5,899 nucleotides of DNA from Pseudomonadota bacterium (GTDB lineage: Bacteria > Pseudomonadota > Gammaproteobacteria > Burkholderiales > Burkholderiaceae_C): contig JAEXBL010000370.1 in NCBI GenBank assembly GCA_023394015.1, positions 1 to 5,899 of the forward strand, written 5' to 3'. Position numbers and translations under genes: made by a program. The notes beneath the pieces are model-generated. The model was not told the origin of the DNA. It saw nothing but the letters and a program-made list of their open reading frames with translations, and ran no database searches. Shown here in pieces: positions 1-5,621 of the stretch (positions are counted from its first letter, which is position 1; each line of letters begins with the position of its first letter).

Positions 1-2
1 GG

Positions 3-470
3 TCATCCGGTGGCGGCGTGGCGCGCCGCGCGCGGCCGCGGTCGGTGCCGCCCACGCGGCCGCCGCTGAACCTGGACCCGGCCGGGCGCGAAGCCAGCGT
101 GGCGCAGGCCATGCTGCTGGTCAACACGCCCTACCGCTACGGCGGCAACACGCCCGAGGGCGGCTTCGACTGCAGCGGCCTGGTGCATTACGTCTACGGC
201 CAGGTGGCGGCCGGCGCCGCGCGCCTGCCGCGCAGCACCGCGCAATGGGCGGCGGCCACCCAGCCGGTGGACGAGGCGCGCCTGCAGCGCGGCGATCTGG
301 TGTTCTTCAACACCAGCGGCACGCCGTTCTCGCACATGGGCATCTACGTGGGCGGCGACCAGTTCGTGCACGCGCCTTCCAGCGGCGGCACGGTGCGCAA
401 GGACAGCCTGAACAGCCGCTACTTCGCGCCGCGCTACCTGGGGGCGCGCAGCGTGTTCGCGACGACTTGA
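3..470 (+). CDS. NlpC/P60 (C40) family cysteine peptidase, 5' end outside the window
   Basis: Cell-wall hydrolase family that cleaves peptide bonds in peptidoglycan stems, normally outside the cytoplasm. The fold-defining motifs are visible. Counting from the GTG at 18, YGGNTPEGGFDCSG carries the nucleophile C52 (codon 171-173), SHMGIYVG carries H106, and FVHAP carries H118, giving the usual Cys-His-His triad. RGDLVFF just before the histidine motif is also typical. The domain ends at the stop TGA 468-470. The reading frame is open to the left edge (codons from base 3), and no signal peptide follows the GTG at 18, where the residues are Arg/Pro-rich. The true start and export signal therefore most likely lie upstream, and 18 is only an internal GTG. 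The family is sure. The exact substrate, and whether the enzyme acts in growth, division or recycling, cannot be told from this part. Confidence 0.9.
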   Translation, partial: SSGGGVARRARPRSVPPTRPPLNLDPAGREASVAQAMLLVNTPYRYGGNTPEGGFDCSGLVHYVYGQVAAGAARLPRSTAQWAAATQPVDEARLQRGDLVFFNTSGTPFSHMGIYVGGDQFVHAPSSGGTVRKDSLNSRYFAPRYLGARSVFATT

Positions 471-515
471 GGGCGGCTGCGGCGGTTCAGGTCCGCTCGG
501 CATGACGGCCCGCCT

Positions 516-542
516 CGTAACGTTCCCAATGGGAACGTTACG
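516..542. promoter_or_regulatory. Perfect 27-bp palindrome, operator-like
   Basis: Left arm CGTAACGTTCCCA (516-528), one central A (529), and right arm TGGGAACGTTACG (530-542) match without a mismatch. It is clearly more A/T-rich than its surroundings and lies 89 bp before the effector start at 631. The near-absence of a loop and the lack of a following T-run favour a dimeric-repressor operator over a terminator. The inner AACGTT halves resemble operators of XRE-type (HigA-like) autoregulators, but no such gene is in the window, so the binding protein is unknown. Confidence 0.5.
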
Positions 543-581
543 GATGGCGCGGCGGTCTCGAAACTGGCTCAATGGCTACGG

Positions 582-598
582 CCCGATCGTCCATCGGG
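582..598 (+). promoter_or_regulatory. Short inverted repeat in the effector leader
   Basis: CCCGAT (582-587) and ATCGGG (593-598) form a 6-bp stem with the 5-nt loop CGTCC. It lies 22 nt before the GGAG ribosome-binding site of the gene at 631. It could fold in the 5' leader of that mRNA or be a second operator. In DNA this GC-rich, a 6-bp stem can arise by chance, so function is only a possibility. Confidence 0.2.
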
Positions 599-620
599 AC
601 CATGTCGAACACCATGAAGC

Positions 621-624
621 GGAG
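621..624 (+). promoter_or_regulatory. Ribosome-binding site deciding the effector start
   Basis: GGAG at 621-624 lies 6 nt before ATG 631. The other in-frame ATGs, at 502 and at 529 inside the palindrome, have no comparable Shine-Dalgarno sequence. This favours 631 and leaves the palindrome outside the coding region. Confidence 0.65.
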
Positions 625-630
625 CCAGCC

Positions 631-1755
631 ATGACCTCAGCGGTGCAACACCACGCCGCAGCACGATCCCAGCCGATACACGCCGCACAGCCGGTATCGC
701 ACCAGCACCATGCGCGGCAGCTGATCCAGCAGGCCACCGACGCGCGCACCGGCGACGTCGATACCCGACGGCTGGCTGGCTGGGTGGCCGAGGCGCATGC
801 TCGCCATCCGCGCATGGCGTCCGAGGCCCACGCCGCGATCGAGGAGGAACTGCTCCGCTTCGGCCCGGCAGAGGCGGGCCGCTTCGACCAGGACGTGGTC
901 GCAGCCATGCAGGCGCAGCCGCAAAGCCCGGCGCTGTCGGGGCAATGGGCGGCGGGCCAGTACTTGGCGGCGCGCGGGGACCGCATCCTGGTCAACAACC
1001 CCATCCTTGAAAAGCGCTGGGAATTCACCCAGAGCGCATGGACCGGCAAGGGCGGCCCTACCGGCCCACTGGCCGATCTGCTGGCGCGCAACGGCATCCA
1101 GGCGGTGCCGGGCGTGAATGCGCCGCCGCCCGGCTCGCTCACGCGCACGGCAGCGGCGCAGCAAGGCGTTGCGCGTGCACAGGCCAACAACATCAACGGC
1201 GCCGTGGGGCGCGACGCGATCGCCGATCGCTTTCGTGCGCAAGGCTTGCAAGTGCGTACCGAACAACCGCGGCTGAATGGGCAGCGGGTGGTGGACGTGG
1301 TCGCGCACCAGCCTGCCAATGATCCACGCTTCAGCCGCGCGATCGAGACTGAGTCCAAGGTAGGCCGCGCTGGCGCGACGGCCGGTCACGCGCGGCAGGT
1401 GGCGCTGGACGCGCAGGCGTTGGCCGATAACCGTGCCGTGAGGCAGGGCGGCGCCTTGCTCGGCAAGACTGGACGTGTGGTGCGGCCCCTCGGCGTGGCG
1501 TTGGATGCCATCAACGTGGTCGGCGCGTACCGTGCCGATGGCAACCGCGTGGGCGAAAAAACCGGTCGTGCCGCCAGCGGTCTGGTGGGCGGCGCAGGTG
1601 GCGCGTGGGCCGGCGCGGCCGCAGGCGCCGCTATCGGATCGGTGGTGCCCGGCGTGGGCACGGTGATTGGCGGCGTGGTCGGCGGCATCGTCGGCGGCCT
1701 GGCAGGTGACGCGGCTGGCAAGGGGCTGTTCGATGCGGTGAAGCGCTGGTTCTGA
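631..1755 (+). CDS. Candidate antibacterial effector: PD-(D/E)XK-like nuclease with C-terminal glycine zipper
   Basis: 374 aa, chosen from ATG 631 because of GGAG 6 nt upstream. Residues 1-35 are His/Gln/Ala-rich with no signal peptide. Residues about 36-100 look helical and contain GPAEAGRFDQDV, which resembles a helical module I recall from other polymorphic-toxin-like proteins. Residues about 185-275 are nuclease-like: NGAVGRDAI (189-197), a strand RVVDVV with D222, then IETESKVG with E241-x-K243. This is the D...ExK arrangement of the PD-(D/E)XK endonuclease superfamily. Residues 317-363 are a Gly/Ala/Val-rich glycine zipper with GxxxG-type repeats, able to insert in a membrane, followed by a short amphipathic tail ending KRWF. 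Such zippers occur in contact-dependent and type VI effectors. The small gene directly downstream fits an immunity partner. Nuclease activity, delivery route and target are inferred. A purely membrane-active toxin is the main alternative. Confidence 0.62.
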   Translation: MTSAVQHHAAARSQPIHAAQPVSHQHHARQLIQQATDARTGDVDTRRLAGWVAEAHARHPRMASEAHAAIEEELLRFGPAEAGRFDQDVVAAMQAQPQSPALSGQWAAGQYLAARGDRILVNNPILEKRWEFTQSAWTGKGGPTGPLADLLARNGIQAVPGVNAPPPGSLTRTAAAQQGVARAQANNINGAVGRDAIADRFRAQGLQVRTEQPRLNGQRVVDVVAHQPANDPRFSRAIETESKVGRAGATAGHARQVALDAQALADNRAVRQGGALLGKTGRVVRPLGVALDAINVVGAYRADGNRVGEKTGRAASGLVGGAGGAWAGAAAGAAIGSVVPGVGTVIGGVVGGIVGGLAGDAAGKGLFDAVKRWF

Positions 1756-1767
1756 GGGTGCAGGGGG

Positions 1768-1782
1768 CTTAGCCAGCCTAAG
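1768..1782 (+). promoter_or_regulatory. Small hairpin between effector and partner gene
   Basis: CTTAG (1768-1772) and CTAAG (1778-1782) flank a 5-nt loop and directly abut the first ATG of the next gene at 1783. A G-run (1763-1767) lies immediately before the hairpin. If the hairpin forms, the G-run is brought next to the start region, 9 nt from the second ATG at 1792. It may tune translation of the downstream gene; the evidence is only the sequence symmetry. Confidence 0.2.
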
Positions 1783-2382
1783 ATGGGGTCGATGACGACT
1801 GAACAGGCGAGTCGACCGATGGAACGTTCCTTTGGCAGCCAGCTGGCGGTGGTGATGGCGCCGCGCGACGAGCAGCGCTTTCTGGCTTGGCTGCGGCAGC
1901 ATGCCGACGTGCAGATCCTGGCGCTGGATGCCGCCAGCGCGGACGCCGTGTGGCTGGCCGAGCTGCCGCCGCCGTCCCGTGACGGGCGGTTGCACCGTGG
2001 CTTTGCACTGTGGAACCGCGCTTTCGATTGGCAGCCCCAGGTAGCGTCTTTCGCCCACGGCGCGGGCGTGGTCAACGCGGCCAGGGCACCGGTGATCGAG
2101 TATCTGCGCCATCCTGTGTCGGCTCCGTCGCCCGACGAAGGCCGACTTTATTGGTCCCGCAGCATGACGCCTGGCGGCGGCTGGCACTGGCGGGGTGGCG
2201 ACTACAGCTACGACGCCGAGCGCTTCGCGCGTTGGTGGCAGCGGGTGGCCGACTGGATTGGGCAGCACGCCCAGGCCGTGCCGCGCGACCGGGCGCCCGC
2301 CATGCACTACCTGCCCGATGCTTGGTCACAATCGCAGGGTGGCGGCGTGCTGGGCCGGATCGGGCGCTGGCTCAGGCCGTGA
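1783..2382 (+). CDS. Unrecognised protein, candidate immunity protein of the upstream effector
   Basis: 199 aa from ATG 1783. I do not recognise a named family. It has no signal peptide, membrane segment or metal-binding motif, so it is probably cytoplasmic. It is Trp-rich, for example GGGWHWRGGDYSYD near 131-144 and RWWQRVADW near 150-158, with an APVIEYLRHP stretch and GRLYW in the middle. It begins 27 nt after the effector stop on the same strand, the usual place for a cognate immunity gene, and a nuclease inhibitor acting in the cytoplasm would fit. The start is uncertain. ATG 1783 gives the longest form; ATG 1792 has only a G-run very close by; ATG 1819 (MERSFGSQLAVV) has the best Shine-Dalgarno, AGGCGAG 7 nt upstream. 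The stop lies inside a strong hairpin. The immunity role is inferred from position alone. Confidence 0.6.
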   Translation: MGSMTTEQASRPMERSFGSQLAVVMAPRDEQRFLAWLRQHADVQILALDAASADAVWLAELPPPSRDGRLHRGFALWNRAFDWQPQVASFAHGAGVVNAARAPVIEYLRHPVSAPSPDEGRLYWSRSMTPGGGWHWRGGDYSYDAERFARWWQRVADWIGQHAQAVPRDRAPAMHYLPDAWSQSQGGGVLGRIGRWLRP

Positions 2383-2389
2383 GCCAGCG
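2365..2389. terminator. Hairpin at the convergent 3' ends, possible bidirectional terminator
   Basis: CGCTGGCTCA (2365-2374) and TGAGCCAGCG (2380-2389) form a perfect 10-bp stem with the 5-nt loop GGCCG. The stop codon TGA (2380-2382) of the candidate immunity gene is in the right arm, and metK ends at 2411 from the other side. No T-run follows on either strand, so it is not a classical intrinsic terminator. It may still block converging transcription or protect both 3' ends. Confidence 0.45.
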
Positions 2390-2410
2390 GTGTCGGCCTG
2401 CCAGCCAAGC

Positions 2411-3598
2411 TTACAGTGCGGCAGCCGCGCGCAGCGCGCCTGCCTTGTCCGTGCGCTCCCAGCTGAACTCGGGCTCGTCGCGGCCGAAGTGACCGTAGGC
2501 GGCGGTCTTCTGGTAGATGGGGCGCTGCAGTTCCAGCATCTCGATGATGCCCTTGGGGCGCAGGTCGAAGTGCTCGCGCACCAGCCTGGCGATCTGCTCG
2601 TCGGGCAGGGCGCCGGTGCCTTCGGTGTAGACGGTGATGTTCATCGGCTCGGCCACGCCGATGGCGTAGGCCAGCTGGATCTGGCACTGGCGCGCCAGGC
2701 CGGCGGCGACGATGTTCTTGGCCACGTAGCGGGCGGCGTAGGCGGCGCTGCGGTCGACCTTGGTCGGGTCCTTGCCGCTGAAGGCGCCGCCGCCGTGCGG
2801 GCAGGCGCCGCCGTAGGTGTCGACGATGATCTTGCGGCCGGTGAGGCCGCAGTCGCCCTGCGGGCCGCCGACGACGAAGCGGCCGGTGGGGTTGATCAGG
2901 AACTTGGTGTCCTTCAGCCATTCGGCGGGCAACACCGGTTTGATGATTTCCTCCACCACGGCCTCGATGAAGCTGGGCTTCATCTTGGTGGCGGTTTCGC
3001 TCTGGTCGGGGCTGTGCTGGGTGCTGAGCACCACGGTGTCGATGCTGTGCGGGCGGCCGTCGACGTAGCGCATGGTCACCTGGCTCTTGGCGTCGGGGCG
3101 CAGAAAGGGCAACTGGCCGCTCTTGCGCAGCTGCGCCTGGCGCTCGACCAGGCGGTGCGCGTAGTAGATCGGCGCCGGCATCAGGGTGTCGGTCTCGTCG
3201 CAGGCGTAGCCGAACATCAGGCCCTGGTCGCCGGCGCCGGTGTTCAGGTGGTCGTCTGAGGCATGATCGACGCCCTGGGCGATGTCGTTGCTCTGCTTGT
3301 CGTAGCAGACCATGACCGCGCAGCCCTTGTAGTCGATGCCGTATTCGGTGTTGTCGTAGCCGATCTTCTTGAGCGTGTCGCGCGCGATCTGGATGTAGTC
3401 CACCGTGGCGTTGGCGCTGATCTCGCCGGCCAGTACCACCAAGCCGGTGTTGGTCAGCGTCTCGGCGGCCACGCGCGCGCGCGGGTCCTGCGCCAGGATG
3501 GCGTCGAGCACGGCGTCGGAGATCTGGTCGGCCACCTTGTCGGGGTGGCCCTCGGAAACGGATTCGGATGTGAAGAGAAAGCTGTTCGCCAGTTCCAT
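2411..3598 (-). CDS. metK: S-adenosylmethionine synthetase (methionine adenosyltransferase)
   Basis: Makes S-adenosylmethionine from L-methionine and ATP, releasing phosphate and pyrophosphate, in the cytoplasm. 395 aa, close to the usual bacterial length of about 380-400. The N-terminal [25 protein letters not shown] (residues 9-33) holds the nucleotide-binding H18-P-D20-K21. Both family signatures are intact: GAGDQG at 121-126, and GGGAFSGKD at 269-277 followed by [10 protein letters not shown]. The start at 3598 is favoured by AAGGAG 8 nt upstream (metK strand) and by the normal N-terminus [22 protein letters not shown] longer frame up to 3673 adds 25 residues without family resemblance. 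It is convergent with the candidate immunity gene, 28 nt between stops, and divergent from the acyltransferase operon. No frameshift or missing key residue is seen. Confidence 0.98.
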   Translation of the reverse strand: MELANSFLFTSESVSEGHPDKVADQISDAVLDAILAQDPRARVAAETLTNTGLVVLAGEISANATVDYIQIARDTLKKIGYDNTEYGIDYKGCAVMVCYDKQSNDIAQGVDHASDDHLNTGAGDQGLMFGYACDETDTLMPAPIYYAHRLVERQAQLRKSGQLPFLRPDAKSQVTMRYVDGRPHSIDTVVLSTQHSPDQSETATKMKPSFIEAVVEEIIKPVLPAEWLKDTKFLINPTGRFVVGGPQGDCGLTGRKIIVDTYGGACPHGGGAFSGKDPTKVDRSAAYAARYVAKNIVAAGLARQCQIQLAYAIGVAEPMNITVYTEGTGALPDEQIARLVREHFDLRPKGIIEMLELQRPIYQKTAAYGHFGRDEPEFSWERTDKAGALRAAAAL

Positions 3599-3606
3599 TG
3601 AATAAA

Positions 3607-3612
3607 CTCCTT
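3607..3612 (-). promoter_or_regulatory. metK ribosome-binding site
   Basis: The + strand reads CTCCTT at 3607-3612, which is AAGGAG on the metK strand, 8 nt before the ATG (3598-3596). This near-consensus Shine-Dalgarno decides the metK start against the longer upstream frame. Confidence 0.8.
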
Positions 3613-3681
3613 GGGTTTGAACACGTCGCGTTGCCAAACTGTTGGGGAGCACTGGCGAACGCTTTAGCAGCACTGTTTAAC

Positions 3682-3714
3682 GTCGCCCTGCAAGTAGTTC
3701 CGTAACTCGGCGAC
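3682..3714. promoter_or_regulatory. Nested inverted repeat in the metK / acyltransferase divergent region
   Basis: The outer stem pairs GTCGCC (3682-3687) with GGCGAC (3709-3714). The inner stem pairs AGTT (3696-3699) with AACT (3704-3707) around a CCGT loop. It lies about 84-116 nt upstream of the metK ATG and 24-56 nt upstream of the acyltransferase ATG. It could be an operator serving both promoters or a leader structure. I could not match it to a known SAM riboswitch class. Confidence 0.25.
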
Positions 3715-3722
3715 CGCGGCAT

Positions 3723-3728
3723 TTTAAT
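3723..3728 (+). promoter_or_regulatory. Putative -10 box of the acyltransferase operon
   Basis: TTTAAT matches five of six bases of the sigma-70 -10 consensus and sits in the only A/T-rich patch (3721-3730) of the region. It ends 9 nt before ATG 3738, so transcription would start at or within a few bases of the start codon. A good -35 hexamer is not evident at the expected spacing. Confidence 0.35.
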
Positions 3729-3737
3729 TCATTCGAC

Positions 3738-4571
3738 ATGCTGGCCCTGTATCGATTTGCTGCGCGCTGGCCGCTGGGCTGGCTGCACGCGCTGGGCGCG
3801 CTGCTGGGCTGGCTGACCTGGGCCGCCTCGCCCACCTACCGCCGCCGCATCCGCGAGAACGCCGCGCTGGCCGGCTACCGCTTTGCCGACGTGCGCGCCT
3901 GCGTGGCCCATGCCGGGCGCATGGCGGCCGAGACGCCGCGCCTGTGGTTCGGCGCGCCGGTGCCCATGCAGTGGCAGGGCACGGACGTGGTCGATGCCGC
4001 CTACGCGGCGCGCAAGGGCGTGGTGTTTCTCACGCCGCACCTGGGCTGCTTCGAGATCACGGCCCAGGGGCTGGCCGAGCGCTACCGCGCCGAGCACGGC
4101 CCGATCACCGGGCTGTACCGCCCGGCGCGCCAGCCGGCGCTGGTGCCGGTGATCGAGACCGCGCGCCAGCGCCCGGGTCTGGAAACCGCGCCCACCACGC
4201 TGGCCGGCGTGCGGCAGATGATCAAGGCCTTGCGCGCCGGCCGCGCCGTCGGCCTGCTGCCGGACCAGGTGCCGCCCGAAGGCATGGGCCAGTGGGTGCC
4301 GTTCTTCAGCAAGCCGGCCTACACCATGACGCTGGCCGCGCGCCTGATCCTGCAGACCGGCGCCACGCCGCTGCTGGTGTGGGGCGAGCGCCTGTCGCGC
4401 GGGCGCGGCTTCAGGCTGCACTTCCAGGCCTTGGCCGAGCCGCTCGGCAGCGACCTGGACACCGCCGTGCTGCAGATCAACCGCGAGATGGAGCGGCTGA
4501 TCCGCCAGTGCCCGCAGCAATACCTGTGGGGCTACGGCCGCTACAAGACGCCACGGGGCCAGCCGGCATGA
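3738..4571 (+). CDS. LpxL/HtrB-type acyltransferase (HX4E variant), first of a pair
   Basis: 277 aa, a little shorter than classical LpxL (about 300). The family transfers an acyl chain from acyl-ACP to a lipid A precursor or related lipid at the cytoplasmic face of the inner membrane. The N-terminal stretch about 11-30 (WPLGWLHALGALLGWLTWAA) is a membrane-anchoring hydrophobic segment. The catalytic HX4(D/E) motif is TPHLGCFE with H101 and E106. LYRP (126-129) and LLPDQ (173-177) are the conserved following motifs, and the end QYLWGYGRYKTP is the variant of YxWxHRRFKxRP common in these paralogues. ATG 3738 has no Shine-Dalgarno but directly follows a -10-like box, so the transcript may be leaderless. 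The stop overlaps the next start as ATGA (4568-4571), implying translational coupling. The family is sure; the acyl chain and acceptor are unknown, and other acyl-lipid products are possible. Confidence 0.92.
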   Translation: MLALYRFAARWPLGWLHALGALLGWLTWAASPTYRRRIRENAALAGYRFADVRACVAHAGRMAAETPRLWFGAPVPMQWQGTDVVDAAYAARKGVVFLTPHLGCFEITAQGLAERYRAEHGPITGLYRPARQPALVPVIETARQRPGLETAPTTLAGVRQMIKALRAGRAVGLLPDQVPPEGMGQWVPFFSKPAYTMTLAARLILQTGATPLLVWGERLSRGRGFRLHFQALAEPLGSDLDTAVLQINREMERLIRQCPQQYLWGYGRYKTPRGQPA

Positions 4572-5431
4572 CGCACCCTGGCGTTGTGTTCATGCGCGCG
4601 CTGGCACCGCTGCCGCTGGGCCTGGTGCGGGCGCTGGGCAGCGTGCTGGGGCGGCTGCTGTTCATGCTGGCGCGGTCGCGCCGGCGCATCGCGCTGACCA
4701 ACCTGCGGCTGGCCTTTCCGCAATGGAGCGAGGCCGCGCGCGTGGCCGTGGCGCGGCGCAACTTCATTCATTTCGCGCAGGCGTTTCTGGACCGCTCCTG
4801 GCTGTGGCATGGTGACCCCGACGTGGTGCGCCAGCGCCTGCGCATCACCGGCGCGGTGCAGGACTTGACGCGCGAGGGCGCGGTGGTGATGTTCGCGCCG
4901 CACTTCTACGGCATGGACGCCGGCGGCAGCGCCGTGATGCAGCAGATCGACCGGCCCGCCTGCACCATCTACTCCACCCAGAACAACGCCGCGGTCGACG
5001 ACTGGATGCGGCGCGGTCGCCAGCGCTTTGGCGACGCCACGCTGCTGTCGCGCAGCGAAGGCGTCAAGCCCATCGTGCGTGCGCTGCGCGAGGGCAAGAT
5101 GCTGTACCTGCTGCCGGACATGGACCTGGGACCCACCGAATCGGTGTTCGTGCCCTTCTACGGCGTGCCCACGGCCACCGTGCCCTCGCTGTCGCGCTTT
5201 GCCAAGCTGGGCCAGGCGCGGGTGGTGCCGGTGGTCACGTGCCTGACCGATTTCGGCTACGAGGTGAAGGTGCACCCGGCCTGGCCCGACTATCCCAGCG
5301 CCGACGCCACCGCCGACGCCGCGCTGATGAACCAGCGCCTGGAGGGCTACATCAACGAGATGCCCGAGCAGTACTACTGGGTGCACAAGCGCTTCAAGAC
5401 CCGGCCGCCGGGCGCGCCGTCGGTGTACTGA
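4568..5431 (+). CDS. lpxL: LpxL/HtrB-type lipid A late acyltransferase (HX4D), second of a pair
   Basis: 287 aa. A late acyltransferase that adds a secondary acyl chain to Kdo-lipid A from acyl-ACP at the inner membrane. The N-terminal segment about 11-35 is hydrophobic with Arg residues. NLRLAFP (45-51) matches the N-terminal signature of LpxL/LpxM proteins. The catalytic motif is APHFYGMD with H112 and D117, the canonical HX4D. YSTQNN (135-140), LLPDMD (181-186) and the C-terminal YYWVHKRFKTRP complete the family pattern. The ATG at 4568 overlaps the TGA of the upstream paralogue by 4 nt, so the two are one operon and probably co-translated. It is more classical than its partner in both the active site and the end motif. 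Which paralogue name is correct (LpxL, LpxM or LpxP) cannot be decided from sequence reading alone; lpxL is used as the family name. Confidence 0.9.
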   Translation: MTHPGVVFMRALAPLPLGLVRALGSVLGRLLFMLARSRRRIALTNLRLAFPQWSEAARVAVARRNFIHFAQAFLDRSWLWHGDPDVVRQRLRITGAVQDLTREGAVVMFAPHFYGMDAGGSAVMQQIDRPACTIYSTQNNAAVDDWMRRGRQRFGDATLLSRSEGVKPIVRALREGKMLYLLPDMDLGPTESVFVPFYGVPTATVPSLSRFAKLGQARVVPVVTCLTDFGYEVKVHPAWPDYPSADATADAALMNQRLEGYINEMPEQYYWVHKRFKTRPPGAPSVY

Positions 5432-5488
5432 GGGGCGCCCCCCTGAGCGGCTGACGCCGCCACGTGCTCGCCGCCAGAGGCGACGGCT

Positions 5489-5539
5489 CTTCGGCCCGCC
5501 CAGACCTGCACTGGCAGGTCTGGAGCCGCGGGCCTGAAG
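5489..5539. terminator. Long hairpin, possible bidirectional terminator or repeat element
   Basis: The apical stem pairs CCAGACCTGC (5500-5509) with GCAGGTCTGG (5514-5523), a perfect 10 bp around the loop ACTG. Below it GGCCCG (5493-5498) pairs with CGGGCC (5529-5534), and CTTC (5489-5492) pairs with GAAG (5536-5539). Only small internal loops separate the blocks. About 20 bp of pairing between convergent genes suggests transcription stop or mRNA end protection. A T-run is absent. Confidence 0.5.
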
Positions 5540-5561
5540 CCCCCTCTGCTGCGCGAGGGGG
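5540..5561. terminator. Second hairpin abutting the first
   Basis: CCCCCTC (5540-5546) pairs with GAGGGGG (5555-5561) around the 8-nt loop TGCTGCGC. It begins at the base after the previous hairpin ends, so the two would stack as a tandem structure. No T-run follows on either strand. Confidence 0.35.
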
Positions 5562-5621
5562 ACCACCCGATGGCCGGGGGGACCCCGGGCGCGGGTGCCC
5601 TGATGGGGGCGGGGGTGTGGG

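Noticed and set aside
516..542. Palindrome as an intrinsic terminator of the peptidase gene
   Set aside because: No T-run on either strand, almost no loop, and 46 bp past the stop; operator symmetry fits better.
502..630. 43-residue N-terminal extension of the effector reading through the palindrome
   Set aside because: No Shine-Dalgarno at ATG 502 or 529, while ATG 631 has GGAG at 6 nt; a perfect palindrome is better explained as non-coding.
637..2307. 556-codon open frame on the minus strand across the effector and partner genes
   Set aside because: Arg/His/Ala-rich low-complexity translation typical of antisense frames in GC-rich coding DNA; the plus-strand frames carry recognisable motifs and a good ribosome-binding site.
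2195..3259. 354-codon plus-strand frame opposite metK
   Set aside because: Antisense shadow of a certain metK gene; Gly/Ala/Val-rich with no domain features.
3599..3673. 25-residue N-terminal extension of metK
   Set aside because: No family similarity, and AAGGAG lies at the right distance from the internal ATG at 3598.
2307..3722. 471-codon minus-strand frame overlapping metK in another phase
   Set aside because: Arg/Pro/His-rich shadow; metK in its own frame has both family signatures.
3599..3737. SAM riboswitch in the metK leader
   Set aside because: Short nested stems only; no conserved core of a SAM riboswitch class that I can recognise.
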